Of a stretch of DNA of 64,000 bases, positions 16,936-25,521 are shown piece by piece. Source of the stretch: Halogeometricum limi (GTDB lineage: Archaea > Halobacteriota > Halobacteria > Halobacteriales > Haloferacaceae). The position numbers and the translations under genes were made by a program. The notes under the pieces are model-generated. The model was not told the DNA's origin and ran no database searches. It saw nothing but the letters and a program-made list of their open reading frames with translations. The first letter of the stretch is position 1. Each line of letters starts with the position of its first letter. The stretch covers positions 124,001 to 188,000 of the forward strand of contig NZ_FOYS01000001.1 in the NCBI RefSeq assembly GCF_900115785.1, given 5' to 3'.

Positions 16936-17358
16936 ATGCCGATCGAAGACGCCGACGGACTCCGTCGGATTCTCGGATACGACCGCGTCGCCGTCGTCGG
17001 GGCGTCGACGTCGCACGAGAAAGCAGCGCACATCGTGCCGGCGTACCTCCAGCGTCACGGCTACGAACTCCGACCGGTCAACCCGACGGCCGACGAGATA
17101 TTCGGCACCCGGGCCTCCGACTCACTGGCCGACGTCACAGAAACCATCGACGTCGTCGAGATTTTCCGGCCGAGCGAGGAGGTTCCGGCAATCGTCGCGC
17201 AGGCACTCGCTCGTGACGACGTGAAGGCGATATGGATGCAGCCCGGGATTCGGAACGACGCGGCGACCCGAAAAGCCGAAGCCGCCGGCCTCGACGTCGT
17301 CGAGGACCGCTGTATGAAGGTCGAACACGGACAGTTGATTCGCCATCCGATGGACTGA
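16936..17358 (+). CDS. CoA-binding domain protein (YccU family)
   Basis: The 140-residue product is a single Rossmann fold of the CoA_binding family. YDRVAVVGASTSHEKAAHIV is the nucleotide-binding strand and loop, ELRPVNPTADEIFG the second strand, and DVKAIWMQPGIRNDAATRKA the third. It ends DVVEDRCMKVEHGQL, which is very characteristic of YccU-like proteins. These bind CoA or acyl-CoA but lack the ligase and ATP-grasp domains of succinyl-CoA synthetase. A metabolic role is not established. The gene follows tssA on the same strand but has no obvious functional link. Confidence 0.88.
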   Translation: MPIEDADGLRRILGYDRVAVVGASTSHEKAAHIVPAYLQRHGYELRPVNPTADEIFGTRASDSLADVTETIDVVEIFRPSEEVPAIVAQALARDDVKAIWMQPGIRNDAATRKAEAAGLDVVEDRCMKVEHGQLIRHPMD

Positions 17359-17440
17359 GACATCGCGTGTGCGCTCCGCGTCGGGACGACGCGCCGACGA
17401 ACCCGACCAGCGGTCGACCCCCACGCGCCGCGTTCCGAGT

Positions 17441-18979
17441 TCACCCGACGATGAGCGACGCAACGAGCGGCGTCAGAAACGCCTCGACGAACGCGGCGAC
17501 GACGAACAGGGGAACGAGCCCCAGGAGCACGCGATACGCCTGTCGAATCGCCGCGGCGACGCCGGTGGCACTCGTCCGACCCCGAACCGCGCGGAGGCCG
17601 ACGCTCCCGAGCCACAACCCCAGTCCACCGCCGAACACGATGGCCGGAACTTCCAGAATCCCGTGCGGGACGACGAGCGCCGCGAACGTCACCGGGTCGA
17701 ACACGCCGCCGAGCGCGCCGACGACGACGCCGTTGAGGAGGAGGTTCACCACCGTCGGTACCCCCGCGGCGACGCCGCCGTAGGCCAAGTCGGCGGCGAC
17801 GAGCCAGTTGTTCGCCGCGAGGTTGGCGAACGTCGCCACCGGGAACGACCCGAACACGGCGCCTATCTCGCCTCGAATCGGAAGCCGCGTCCCGACGGGC
17901 GCGGTGGCGGCCCACCCGCCCACGAGTCCGGCGGCGAAGAGGGCGGCCGACGCGGCGTTGGCGATGGGGTGACCGCGGACGAACGCGCCGAGCGCACGGA
18001 GTCCGCCGAGGAACGCCTCGCGGAGACGGTCGGCGAGTGCGGGCGTCGCTCTCGGGGGGAGGTCACGCTCGGCGTACAGCGCCGTCGCGAACCCGTCCAG
18101 CACGGGAGTGACGAGGAGTATCCCGACGAGCGACCCCACTCGTGCCGCGCCGCCGACGGCGACGAGGGCGTTCACCGCGCCCGCGGCGACCAGCACGCCG
18201 AAGACGACGGCGACGTAGCCGAGGAACGCTTCGGTCCGCCGAAACGGGAAACGGGCGCTCCGCTCGACGGCGTCGAACGCACTCGCGTCGTCGACGACGA
18301 CGGCCGGCCCGGCGAAGGCGAACAGGAGGAGGACGGCCGTCGCCAACACGAACGAGACGAGTCCGCCGAGGAGGAAGCCGACGATACCCAGCACGTTCGA
18401 GACGGGGACGAGTGCCGCGCCGGCGAGCGTCGGCGCGAGGGCGACGAGCAACGCGCCGACGAACAACACTCTGACGCCGAGGAGCGAGCGCCAGTCGCGC
18501 GGGGCACCCAGTATCGCCGCGCGGACGCCGTCCTCGTCGCGGAGGAGGCCGACGACGGTGTGCAGTCGGGCCGCCGTCGCGAGGGGAGAGAGGACGAATC
18601 CGAGGACGAGCGACGCGAGGCCGCCGCCGCCGACGAGAAAGAGAACCTCGGGCGTCAGGAGCGCCGTGACGGCGTCCGTGAGACCGGGTGGGAGCGATTC
18701 CGGGCCGACGCTTCCGGGGTCGACCGGTCCGGAACCGCCGACCCCCGGTTCGCCGAAGTCGCCGTCGAGTACCGACGGGTCGACGGCTTGCAGTTCTCTC
18801 AGAAGGGTCCCGAGTCGGCCGTCGGCCGACACGAAAGCGAACGCCGCCAGTCCGGCGACGACTAGCGGGACGCGGGAGACACCGACGAGGCCGGCGGCGA
18901 GGAGGGCGACGGGAAGGACCAACGCCGAGTACTCCGAGAGCAGTCTCACCCCGGCGCGGAGAGCTGTCGAGACGTTCAC
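17441..18979 (-). CDS. SpoIIM-type (DUF95) multi-span membrane protein
   Basis: The protein has 512 residues with about ten hydrophobic segments. The first half (to about 290) looks like a DUF7847/DUF4013-type bundle. The C-terminal 190 residues match the stage II sporulation protein M (DUF95) family: LREAFLGGLRALGAFVRGHP, then NNWLVAADLAYGGVAAGVPT and FAALVVPHGILEVPAIVFGG. In other archaea and bacteria this family is an integral membrane protein of unclear role and is not limited to spore formers. GTG 18979 begins VNVSTALRAGV and is preferred over the much longer upstream frame, which is Arg-rich and antisense-like. It is divergent from the next gene across 77 bases. Confidence 0.75.
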   Translation of the reverse strand: MNVSTALRAGVRLLSEYSALVLPVALLAAGLVGVSRVPLVVAGLAAFAFVSADGRLGTLLRELQAVDPSVLDGDFGEPGVGGSGPVDPGSVGPESLPPGLTDAVTALLTPEVLFLVGGGGLASLVLGFVLSPLATAARLHTVVGLLRDEDGVRAAILGAPRDWRSLLGVRVLFVGALLVALAPTLAGAALVPVSNVLGIVGFLLGGLVSFVLATAVLLLFAFAGPAVVVDDASAFDAVERSARFPFRRTEAFLGYVAVVFGVLVAAGAVNALVAVGGAARVGSLVGILLVTPVLDGFATALYAERDLPPRATPALADRLREAFLGGLRALGAFVRGHPIANAASAALFAAGLVGGWAATAPVGTRLPIRGEIGAVFGSFPVATFANLAANNWLVAADLAYGGVAAGVPTVVNLLLNGVVVGALGGVFDPVTFAALVVPHGILEVPAIVFGGGLGLWLGSVGLRAVRGRTSATGVAAAIRQAYRVLLGLVPLFVVAAFVEAFLTPLVASLIVG

Positions 18980-19056
18980 ACGTCGACCTCTCGGAGCGAC
19001 GTCAAAGAACCCCTGGTGTCGATGGCTACAAACGGAGAGACGCCGTACGGCGAGGC

Positions 19057-19674
19057 ATGAACGGAAGCGACCTCGCAGACGGCGTTCGCGACGACCACGA
19101 GACGGCGTTCTCGCGCCTCGGTTCCTCGAAGGCACTGTACGCACTCACCGGCGGCGAGATGGAGGCCGACGCGGTCCGAACCGCCGCGGCCGACGACGAC
19201 CACGAACTCGCCGACGTCCTCGAAGACTGGGCCATGGTCGAACACGGCGACGCCGCCCCCCTCCTCGCGGACCTCGCGGAGGCGGCGCGCGAACGCGCCG
19301 AGTCGGTCGAACCCGACGGCTACGAACGGAGCGACGCCCCCGAGATGTACGACCGTCTCGCGTTCGAGGACGACACGGTCGGTCGCGTCGGCGGCCTCCT
19401 CGGTCGCTACCTCGTCTCCGCGAAGTACGTCGAACAGATGGTCGGCTTCTTCGTCGGCGACGCCGACCCGAAGGCCGCAGACGAGTTCCGCTCGATTCGC
19501 TCGGCGGTCGAGGACGAACGCGACCGCGTGATAGCCCTGCTCGACGGCGTATGCGACTCCGACGACGACTGGGACGCCGCCCGCGAGGCCGCCGACGGCG
19601 TCGTCGAGGCCGCCTACGACGACTACGTCGAGACGCTCGAAAGTATGGGCGTGAAACCGAAGAACGTCTGCTAG
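19057..19674 (+). CDS. Conserved haloarchaeal helical protein, rubrerythrin-like
   Basis: This 205-residue, very acidic protein is almost fully alpha-helical in composition: DDHETAFSRLGSSKALYAL, ADVLEDWAMVEHGDAAPLLA, YLVSAKYVEQMVGFFVGDAD and FRSIRSAVEDERDRVIALLD. Such long amphipathic helices with paired Glu and His look like a four-helix bundle of the ferritin/rubrerythrin type. The ExxH iron ligands are not complete, so iron binding is unproven. ATG 19057 is the only sensible start. The gene ends exactly at the start of a cloverleaf-like inverted repeat, which may act on its transcript. No function is proposed. Confidence 0.7.
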   Translation: MNGSDLADGVRDDHETAFSRLGSSKALYALTGGEMEADAVRTAAADDDHELADVLEDWAMVEHGDAAPLLADLAEAARERAESVEPDGYERSDAPEMYDRLAFEDDTVGRVGGLLGRYLVSAKYVEQMVGFFVGDADPKAADEFRSIRSAVEDERDRVIALLDGVCDSDDDWDAAREAADGVVEAAYDDYVETLESMGVKPKNVC

Positions 19675-19786
19675 GAGCTTTTTGCAGATTCGGGTCGCGC
19701 GGAGCGCGACCACTCTCGCGAGAACGCCTCGCGTTCTCGCTGGCTCACGAGACGTTATGCGTCTCGTGAACATCGCAAAAAGCTCC
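19674..19786. repeat. Cloverleaf-like inverted-repeat element A
   Basis: The arms GGAGCTTTTTGC (19674-19685) and GCAAAAAGCTCC (19775-19786) pair perfectly over 12 bases. Between them lie three perfect hairpins: GGTCGCGC/GCGCGACC (19693-19711), GCGAGAACGC/GCGTTCTCGC (19718-19740) and TCACGAGACG/CGTCTCGTGA (19745-19769). Together they form a four-stem cloverleaf. It starts at the last base of the preceding stop codon. TCCACCAAAAA follows at 19784-19794, then another 9-bp hairpin (19799-19828). A related copy exists at 54079. The element could be a terminator, a processed RNA or a non-autonomous mobile element; sequence alone does not decide. Confidence 0.8.
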
Positions 19787-19846
19787 ACCAAAAACATCCC
19801 GCGAGGCTCGCGTTCGCTCGCCTCGCGGTACGGCACCGGTGCGGTC

Positions 19847-19936
19847 ACCGCATCCGCTACCGCCACCGCATCCGCTACCGCCACCGCATCCGCTACCGCC
19901 ACCGCATCCGCTACCGCCACCGCATCCGCTACCGCC
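19847..19936 (+). repeat. Five tandem 18-bp repeats
   Basis: ACCGCATCCGCTACCGCC is repeated exactly five times without spacers, then decays into CTCGGCTTC. It sits after cloverleaf element A and before a dispersed ORB-like motif. No reading frame through it looks like a gene. The perfect identity of the units suggests recent slippage, so the copy number probably varies between strains. Confidence 0.9.
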
Positions 19937-20012
19937 ACCGCCTCGGCTTCTCCTCCGCTCTCGACGTTCTCCTCCACCCCGCTACCGGTCAGATTCTGCA
20001 AATCGTTCTCAT

Positions 20013-20038
20013 TCTCCACTCGAAACGAAGGGGTTCGT
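20013..20038 (+). repeat. Dispersed ORB-like motif 4
   Basis: TCTCCACTCGAAACGAAGGG is followed by GTTCG. It is identical over about 25 bases to the motif at 10832, in the opposite orientation, and lies next to the end of the gene at 20048. Confidence 0.7.
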
Positions 20039-20047
20039 CAACGATTG

Positions 20048-20320
20048 TCAGACGCCTTCGACGCCCTTGCGGTACTCGAACACCTTGTCGCGGGCGGCGG
20101 TGACGCGTTCGCTCACGTCGCCCTCGGTGGTCTCGGCTATCTCGGCGAGGATGTTCATGTGTCGGTCGAGTCGGCCGTGGTCGGGGCCGCGTTCGGCGTC
20201 GGCCAGTTTCGACAGGGCGTCGGCTTGCTCCGCGAGTCGGTCCCGTACCCCGTCGTCGTCGCTGGCGTCCGCCGCCGCGTTCAGGTCGTCGCTCGCCGCC
20301 GCGAGTAACTCTCGTGTCAT
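20048..20320 (-). CDS. Small conserved haloarchaeal helical protein
   Basis: This 90-residue acidic protein is made of three amphipathic helices: TRELLAAASDDLNAAADASD, RDRLAEQADALSKLADAERG and VTAARDKVFEYRKGVEGV, joined by polar loops. DRHMNILAEIAETTEG lies between the last two. Such short all-helical proteins (probably DUF7553) are widespread in haloarchaea and have no known function. It has no signal or membrane segment. The gene is divergent from uvrB (132 bases apart), so the two may share a control region; no specific motif was seen there. Confidence 0.75.
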   Translation of the reverse strand: MTRELLAAASDDLNAAADASDDDGVRDRLAEQADALSKLADAERGPDHGRLDRHMNILAEIAETTEGDVSERVTAARDKVFEYRKGVEGV

Positions 20321-20452
20321 ACCGTCTCAGACATCGCCTCTCGGCAAAACGCTTCGCCCGAGAGCAACGTTCGCGCCGACTCGTGACGCCGGCCGGGACG
20401 AGAAATCTGGACGACCGACCGCCTCAAGTACGTCTGTCCCCAAGCGAGGACG

Positions 20453-22555
20453 ATGAGTGACACGTCCGGTTCCGGCGGTGCCCTGACGCCGGACCACCCC
20501 GAAGTTGACCGCGAGTTCCGCGTCGACGCGCCGTTCGACCCCGCCGGCGACCAACCGGAGGCCATCGAACAGTTGGCGAGCGGATTCGAGGAGGGGATGC
20601 GGCGACAGACGCTCCTCGGCGTCACCGGTTCCGGCAAGACCAACACCGTCGCCTGGACGATAGAGGAGATACAGAAACCCACGCTGGTCATCGCCCACAA
20701 CAAGACGCTCGCCGCGCAGTTGTACGAGGAGTTCAAGAACCTCTTTCCCGACAACGCGGTGGAGTACTTCGTCTCCTACTACGACTACTACCAACCGGAG
20801 GCGTACCTCGAACAGACCGACACCTACATCGACAAGGACATGTCGATAAACGAGGAGATAGACCGCCTGCGTCACTCGGCCACCCGGTCGCTTCTCACCC
20901 GCGACGACGTCATCGTCGTTGCCTCCGTCTCGGCCATCTACGGTCTCGGTGACCCCTCGAACTACACCGACATGGCCCTCCGCGTGGAGGTGGGCGACCG
21001 GATGGACCGCGACGACTTGCTGGGCAGACTCGTCGACCTGAACTACGAACGCAACGACGTGGACTTCCAACAGGGCACGTTCCGCGTCCGCGGCGACACC
21101 GTCGAGGTGTTCCCGATGTACGGCCGCTACGCCGTCCGCATCGAGTTCTGGGGGGACGAGATAGACCGCATGCAGAAACTCGACCCCCTGCAGGGCGAGG
21201 TCAAATCCACCGAACCGGCGGTGCTGATTCACCCCGCAGAGCACTACTCCATCCCCGAAGACCAGTTGACGCAGGCCGTCTCCGAGATAGAGGAACTGAT
21301 GGAGGACCGCGTGCGCTACTTCGAGCGACAGGGTGACCTCGTCGCCGCCCAGCGAATCGAAGAGCGGACGACGTTCGACATCGAGATGCTACAGGAGACG
21401 GGCTACTGTTCGGGTATCGAGAACTACTCGGTCCACATGTCGAACCGCGAGTCCGGCGACCCGCCGTACACCCTCCTCGATTACTTCCCCGACGACTTCC
21501 TCACCGTCGTAGACGAGTCCCACCAGACGCTCCCGCAGGTCCGCGGGCAGTTCGCGGGCGACAAAGCGCGGAAGGACTCGCTCGTAGAGAACGGGTTCCG
21601 CCTGCCGACGGCGTACGACAACCGCCCGCTCACGTTCGAGGAGTTCGAGGAGAAGACCGACAAGATGCTGTACGTCTCCGCGACCCCGGGCGACTACGAA
21701 CGCGAACACTCAGAGCGGATAGCAGAACAGATCGTTCGTCCCACGCACCTCGTCGACCCGAAGGTCGAGATTTCGGAGGCGACGGGGCAGGTGGACGACC
21801 TGATGGACCGCATCGACCGACGCATCGACCGCGACGAACGGACGCTCGTGACGACGCTGACGAAGCGGATGGCCGAGGATCTGACCGAGTACCTCGAAGA
21901 GGCGGGCGTCTCGGTGGCGTACATGCACGACGAGACCGACACCTTAGAGCGCCACGAACTCATCCGCGACCTGCGTCTGGGTCACATCGACGTGCTCGTC
22001 GGCATCAACCTCCTCCGCGAGGGTCTGGACATCCCCGAAGTATCGCTCGTCGCCATCCTCGACGCCGACCAAGAGGGCTTCCTCCGGTCTGCGACGACGC
22101 TCATCCAGACGATGGGCCGGGCCGCCCGTAACGTCGAGGGCGAAGTCGTCCTCTACGCCGACGAGACGACCGACTCCATGGCGTCGGCCATCGAAGAGAC
22201 CCAGCGTCGCCGCGAGATTCAGACCGAGTTCAACGAGGAACACGGCTACGAACCGACGACCATCGAGAAAGCCGTCGGCGAGACCAACCTCCCCGGGAGC
22301 GAGTCGAGCACGTCTCGCTCTTCGTCGGACCAACCGGCGGACGAGGAGGAGGCCAAAGAACAGATCGAGTATCTCGAAGGCCGAATGGAGGAGGCCGCGG
22401 AGAACTTGGAGTTCGAACTCGCCGCCGACATCCGCGACCGGATTCGAGACATCCGACGGGAGTTCGACGTGTTCGACGAGGAGGGCGTCGTCGAACCCGA
22501 GGCGGACCCACTCGACGACGAAGACGACGGTCTGACCCCGCCGGACGAGTTCTGA
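20453..22555 (+). CDS. uvrB: Excinuclease ABC subunit B
   Basis: UvrB is the damage-verifying helicase-like subunit of bacterial-type nucleotide excision repair, which haloarchaea carry. It has 700 residues, the usual length. Walker A is GVTGSGKT (56-63). The beta-hairpin region has [20 protein letters not shown], which clamps the damaged strand. Helicase motifs include [19 protein letters not shown] and [12 protein letters not shown]. The C-terminal UVR domain ([20 protein letters not shown]) contacts UvrC or UvrA. An acidic linker precedes it. It stands alone; uvrA and uvrC are not in the window. Confidence 0.97.
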   Translation: MSDTSGSGGALTPDHPEVDREFRVDAPFDPAGDQPEAIEQLASGFEEGMRRQTLLGVTGSGKTNTVAWTIEEIQKPTLVIAHNKTLAAQLYEEFKNLFPDNAVEYFVSYYDYYQPEAYLEQTDTYIDKDMSINEEIDRLRHSATRSLLTRDDVIVVASVSAIYGLGDPSNYTDMALRVEVGDRMDRDDLLGRLVDLNYERNDVDFQQGTFRVRGDTVEVFPMYGRYAVRIEFWGDEIDRMQKLDPLQGEVKSTEPAVLIHPAEHYSIPEDQLTQAVSEIEELMEDRVRYFERQGDLVAAQRIEERTTFDIEMLQETGYCSGIENYSVHMSNRESGDPPYTLLDYFPDDFLTVVDESHQTLPQVRGQFAGDKARKDSLVENGFRLPTAYDNRPLTFEEFEEKTDKMLYVSATPGDYEREHSERIAEQIVRPTHLVDPKVEISEATGQVDDLMDRIDRRIDRDERTLVTTLTKRMAEDLTEYLEEAGVSVAYMHDETDTLERHELIRDLRLGHIDVLVGINLLREGLDIPEVSLVAILDADQEGFLRSATTLIQTMGRAARNVEGEVVLYADETTDSMASAIEETQRRREIQTEFNEEHGYEPTTIEKAVGETNLPGSESSTSRSSSDQPADEEEAKEQIEYLEGRMEEAAENLEFELAADIRDRIRDIRREFDVFDEEGVVEPEADPLDDEDDGLTPPDEF

Positions 22556-22685
22556 GGCGGGTCGTCGTCGTCGTCGGTGTGATGTCGTCGACGGCGTCAC
22601 TGTGCTGTCGGCGGCGGCGTCACTCTGCTGTCGCCATCGCGTGACCGTCACCTCCGACCGCGCGAAAAAGAAGCGCCGAACGCCG

Positions 22686-23294
22686 TTAGGAACTCTCGGT
22701 CGTCGTCGTCTCGTTGCTGGTGGACTCGTTCATCGTCGTCTCGTTCGAGGCCGACTCGTTACCGACCGCTTCGTCGTCGGCCGACTGCGCGGCGTCGCCG
22801 TCGAGTTCGATGGTGTAGTTAGCCACTTCGTTCATCTGCGCTTCCTCGAAGACGACGTTGAACTCCCACTCTGCGCCGGGTTCGAGCGTCGTCGTCGCTT
22901 CCTGTTCGGTCTCGTCGATGAACTCGTAGAGGAGTTCGCCCTGGTCGTCCTGCAGGGTGACTTCGACCTGCACCGACTCGTAGGCGACTTCGCCCTGGTT
23001 GGCGACGACGCCTTCCAGTCCGACTTCGCCGTCCGTCTCGTACGTCTGGTGACTCGTGACTTCGAGACCCTCGGGTCCCTCGTCGTCGAGCCATTCGCCG
23101 TCGAGGTCGCCGAGTGCTCCCTCTTCGGTTCCCGTCTCCGCCGACGTCTCGGTGCCCGCTTCGGTGGTCGCACCGGCTTCGGTCGTCGACTCGCCCGTGG
23201 TCTCCGTGCTGCCGCTGGAACTGCCGGAACAACCCGCGAGCGCGCTGCCAACTATCGTCGCACCTGTCGCTTTGATGAATTTTCGTCGGAACAT
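22686..23294 (-). CDS. FxLYD-type Tat-exported lipoprotein
   Basis: This 202-residue secreted protein starts with a Tat-like motif (FRRKFIKATG) and the lipobox LAGC (Cys22). A Thr/Glu/Ser-rich linker follows to about residue 60. The globular part (LEVTSHQTYETDGEVGLEGV, then ANQGEVAYESVQVEVTLQDD and EPGAEWEFNVVFEE) is an immunoglobulin-like beta sandwich of the FxLYD family. The tail repeats NESASNETTMNESTSNETTT and may be glycosylated at NxS/T sites. It probably sits on the outer face of the membrane; no substrate is known. An AT-rich spacer separates it from the divergent Nudix gene. Confidence 0.8.
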   Translation of the reverse strand: MFRRKFIKATGATIVGSALAGCSGSSSGSTETTGESTTEAGATTEAGTETSAETGTEEGALGDLDGEWLDDEGPEGLEVTSHQTYETDGEVGLEGVVANQGEVAYESVQVEVTLQDDQGELLYEFIDETEQEATTTLEPGAEWEFNVVFEEAQMNEVANYTIELDGDAAQSADDEAVGNESASNETTMNESTSNETTTTESS

Positions 23295-23441
23295 CGTTTA
23301 GCTGAACAAACTATCGTAGCGCCGTGACATAGTTAAATTCGGTGGCAAATTTGTTGAATAATAGTTCTACTTCTTGAATTTAACACGTGTTACCGCGACA
23401 CGAGGTAACGGTTACCTCGGTCCGTCGCGTCTCGGCGAGAG

Positions 23442-23825
23442 ATGGTCGTCTTCGCCGCCGGGGGAATACTCGTGCGCTCCGACGGGCGTCTCTGTGTGCT
23501 GCACCGCCCCCGGTACGACGACTGGGTGCTTCCGAAGGGGAAAGTTGAGTCCGGCGAGTCGCTCCCCGAGACGGCGCTCCGCGAGGTGACAGAAGAGACT
23601 CGCTGCGACGTCGAACTCGGAGGGTATCTGGGGCGACACCAGTACGACACCGACGCCGGGCCGAAAGCCGCCTTCTTCTGGCGGATGCGACTGGTCCGCG
23701 AACGACCCTTCGAACCGGGTCCGGAGATAGACCGGCGAGTGTGGCTCACACCGGCCGAGGCCCGTGACAGACTCACGTACGAGAACGAACGGACGCTCGT
23801 CACCGACTCGGAAACGGACCGCTGA
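23442..23825 (+). CDS. Nudix hydrolase
   Basis: The protein has 127 residues with a full Nudix box: G33, E39, R47, E48, E51 and E52 in GKVESGESLPETALREVTEE. These residues bind Mg2+ and cleave nucleoside diphosphates linked to another group. The N-terminus (VFAAGGILVRSDGRLCVLHR) is the usual first strand pair. LPKGK before the box and RVWLTPAEARDRLTY after it are typical of the diadenosine polyphosphate and MutT-like branch. The exact substrate is unknown. The gene stands between the lipoprotein (divergent) and a TauE-type exporter on the same strand, 262 bases away. Confidence 0.9.
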   Translation: MVVFAAGGILVRSDGRLCVLHRPRYDDWVLPKGKVESGESLPETALREVTEETRCDVELGGYLGRHQYDTDAGPKAAFFWRMRLVRERPFEPGPEIDRRVWLTPAEARDRLTYENERTLVTDSETDR

Positions 23826-24087
23826 CGAGGCCCGCTCTCGGTTTGGCACTAGGTCTCTAACGCTCACTGCAATCTCAAGATTTTTTACGGACTCGTCGTT
23901 ACTGCCGGGCCACGATGGTTCGCAGAGTCGCGGACGACAGCGCCGAACTCGACCGTCACGTCTGGTTGCCCACCGGGGGTATCTCCTAAATGAACGTTTT
24001 GGCTCCTCGCACGTGTCACTGCTACGACGCACTCGTTCTCTCACACGCGACAGGAACGGACGCGAGCGCACTCGAACTCTGATACAA

Positions 24088-25176
24088 ATGACTACTGACA
24101 CTACCAGCGCGATTCAGAAGACGTTCCTGAAGCATCAACATCTGTTCGTCATGCTCGCACCCGTCGTGTTCGTCGCGACGGTGCTCCTCGCCGCACCGAC
24201 CGGCGGCGACGTCGGCGTCGACTACTGGCTGGAGTTCTGGTGGCTGTTCCCGGCGTTCCTCCTGGGGGCGACTATCGTCAACACCGTCGGTATCAGCGGG
24301 TCCGCGCTGTTCGTTCCGTTCCTCATCTTCATCTTCCCGCTGTTCGCCCAACCGCTCCAACCGGAGACCATCGTCAAGGTCGGACTCATAAGCGAGGCGT
24401 TCGGCCTGTCGAGTTCCTCTATCGCGTTCATCCAGTACGGACTCGTGGACCGACGACTCGCCCTGACGCTCGTCGGCGGCGCGGTGCCGTTCGTCGTCGC
24501 GGGCGCACTGCTGTCGTTCGTCATCCCCGAAGTGGTGTTCCACTCGCTTCTCGGACTGGCGCTCATCGCGGCGGCGTACCTGCTGTTCAGAATCGACCTG
24601 GACCACGGCGGACAGGAGAGTAGTGACGACTCGAGCGCCGTCGCCGACGGCGGTACCGTAGACCGAAACCTCCCGAACGACGCCGACAAACTCGGCCCCG
24701 CGGGCGTCCGTACCGACGACGACGGCACCGTCACGCGCGTCGACCGAGAGGGTGACGACTACAGGTACACGCGCGGTGGCTACCTCCGTCGCTTCGGTAA
24801 CTACAGCGTCGGCGGCCTGTTCCAGGGTCTCGCCGGGTTCGGCGTCGGAGAACTGGGCATCATCTCGATGCTCGGAACGAAAGTTCCCGTCCGCATCGCC
24901 ATCGGGACGAACCACATCGTCGTCGCCCTGACCGCCGTCCTCGCCTCCCTCGTCCACGTGTTCGGCGGTGGACTGGTCGGTGGACACTCGCTCAGTCTGG
25001 CGACGACGCCGTGGAACATGGTCGTCTTCACCGTCCCCGCGACGGTCATCGGCGGTCAAATCGCGCCGTACGTCTCGAACGCGCTGGACACGACCACCAT
25101 CAAGAACTTCGTCGGCGTCCTGTTCGGCATCATCTCGGTGGCGCTGTTCCTCATGGCCGCCGGGAACGCCTTCTGA
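24088..25176 (+). CDS. TauE/SafE family sulfite/sulfonate exporter
   Basis: The 362-residue membrane protein has about eight hydrophobic segments. The first half has FWWLFPAFLLGATIVNTVGI and LIFIFPLFAQPLQPETIVKV. A cytoplasmic acidic insert lies at about 170-220 (ESSDDSSAVADGGTVDRNLP and on). The second half has GGLFQGLAGFGVGELGIISM, which contains the GxGGG-like TauE signature, and KVPVRIAIGTNHIVVALTAV. The family exports sulfite, sulfoacetate or other organosulfur anions. ATG 24088 is preferred because the hydrophobic N-terminus starts soon after it. The two rhodaneses are 8 kb away, so a sulfur link is only suggestive. Confidence 0.87.
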   Translation: MTTDTTSAIQKTFLKHQHLFVMLAPVVFVATVLLAAPTGGDVGVDYWLEFWWLFPAFLLGATIVNTVGISGSALFVPFLIFIFPLFAQPLQPETIVKVGLISEAFGLSSSSIAFIQYGLVDRRLALTLVGGAVPFVVAGALLSFVIPEVVFHSLLGLALIAAAYLLFRIDLDHGGQESSDDSSAVADGGTVDRNLPNDADKLGPAGVRTDDDGTVTRVDREGDDYRYTRGGYLRRFGNYSVGGLFQGLAGFGVGELGIISMLGTKVPVRIAIGTNHIVVALTAVLASLVHVFGGGLVGGHSLSLATTPWNMVVFTVPATVIGGQIAPYVSNALDTTTIKNFVGVLFGIISVALFLMAAGNAF

Positions 25177-25282
25177 CGGTCACGTCCCGTCGAAGTCGCC
25201 GTCTTCGTCGACGGCGATACACCTCTTCGTTCTCGACTCCTCGGCACTCAGAACGCTGTACGGACCGCCTGCCGGTCCGCCG

Positions 25283-25444
25283 TCACTCGGTGTCCGGGTC
25301 GAATCGTCCCGTTCGCATCTCGACGTACCGCTTCGGCCACGTCCGTACGTGTCGGCGCAGTCGCGCGAGGACGCCCGACTCGTCGACGCTCGGACGCGGT
25401 ACCGGCGCACCCTGTGGCTTCTGTGACTCGCGCTGGTGGCTCAT
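25283..25444 (-). CDS. Small basic protein of 53 residues
   Basis: The product starts MSHQRESQKPQGAPVPRPSV and ends RFDPDTE; between lie VLARLRRHVRTWPKRYVEMR. Conserved-looking aromatic and basic residues in the helix (HVRTWPKRYVEM) and a clean ATG-to-stop frame suggest a real gene. A TATA box GTTTATG at 25469-25475 is centred 28 bases before the ATG, so the transcript would be leaderless. It is divergent in sense from nothing nearby: the SPFH gene ends 78 bases upstream on the same strand. The basic helix could bind nucleic acid or a membrane surface; this is speculation. Confidence 0.65.
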   Translation of the reverse strand: MSHQRESQKPQGAPVPRPSVDESGVLARLRRHVRTWPKRYVEMRTGRFDPDTE

Positions 25445-25468
25445 ACGTCTCTTTCATACACGATTGTT

Positions 25469-25475
25469 CATAAAC
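25469..25475 (-). promoter_or_regulatory. TATA box of the 53-residue gene
   Basis: GTTTATG on the minus strand is centred about 28 bases before ATG 25444, the spacing seen for other leaderless genes in this window. Confidence 0.6.
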
Positions 25476-25521
25476 GTTGGGCACTCGCGACGGAGTGACG
25501 CGGAGTCGGACGACGCCGGAG

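Noticed and set aside
19674-19786. Possible tRNA gene
   Set aside because: The fold is a cloverleaf, but stems are too long, and no T-loop, D-loop or anticodon arm of normal size is present.
19847-19936. Possible CRISPR array
   Set aside because: The five 18-bp units are directly adjacent with no spacers, and no cas genes are near.
22594-22632. Near-direct repeat GGCGTCACTGTGCTGTCG / GGCGTCACTCTGCTGTCG
   Set aside because: Two 18-base copies with one mismatch between convergent genes; probably simple-sequence drift, no other copies seen.
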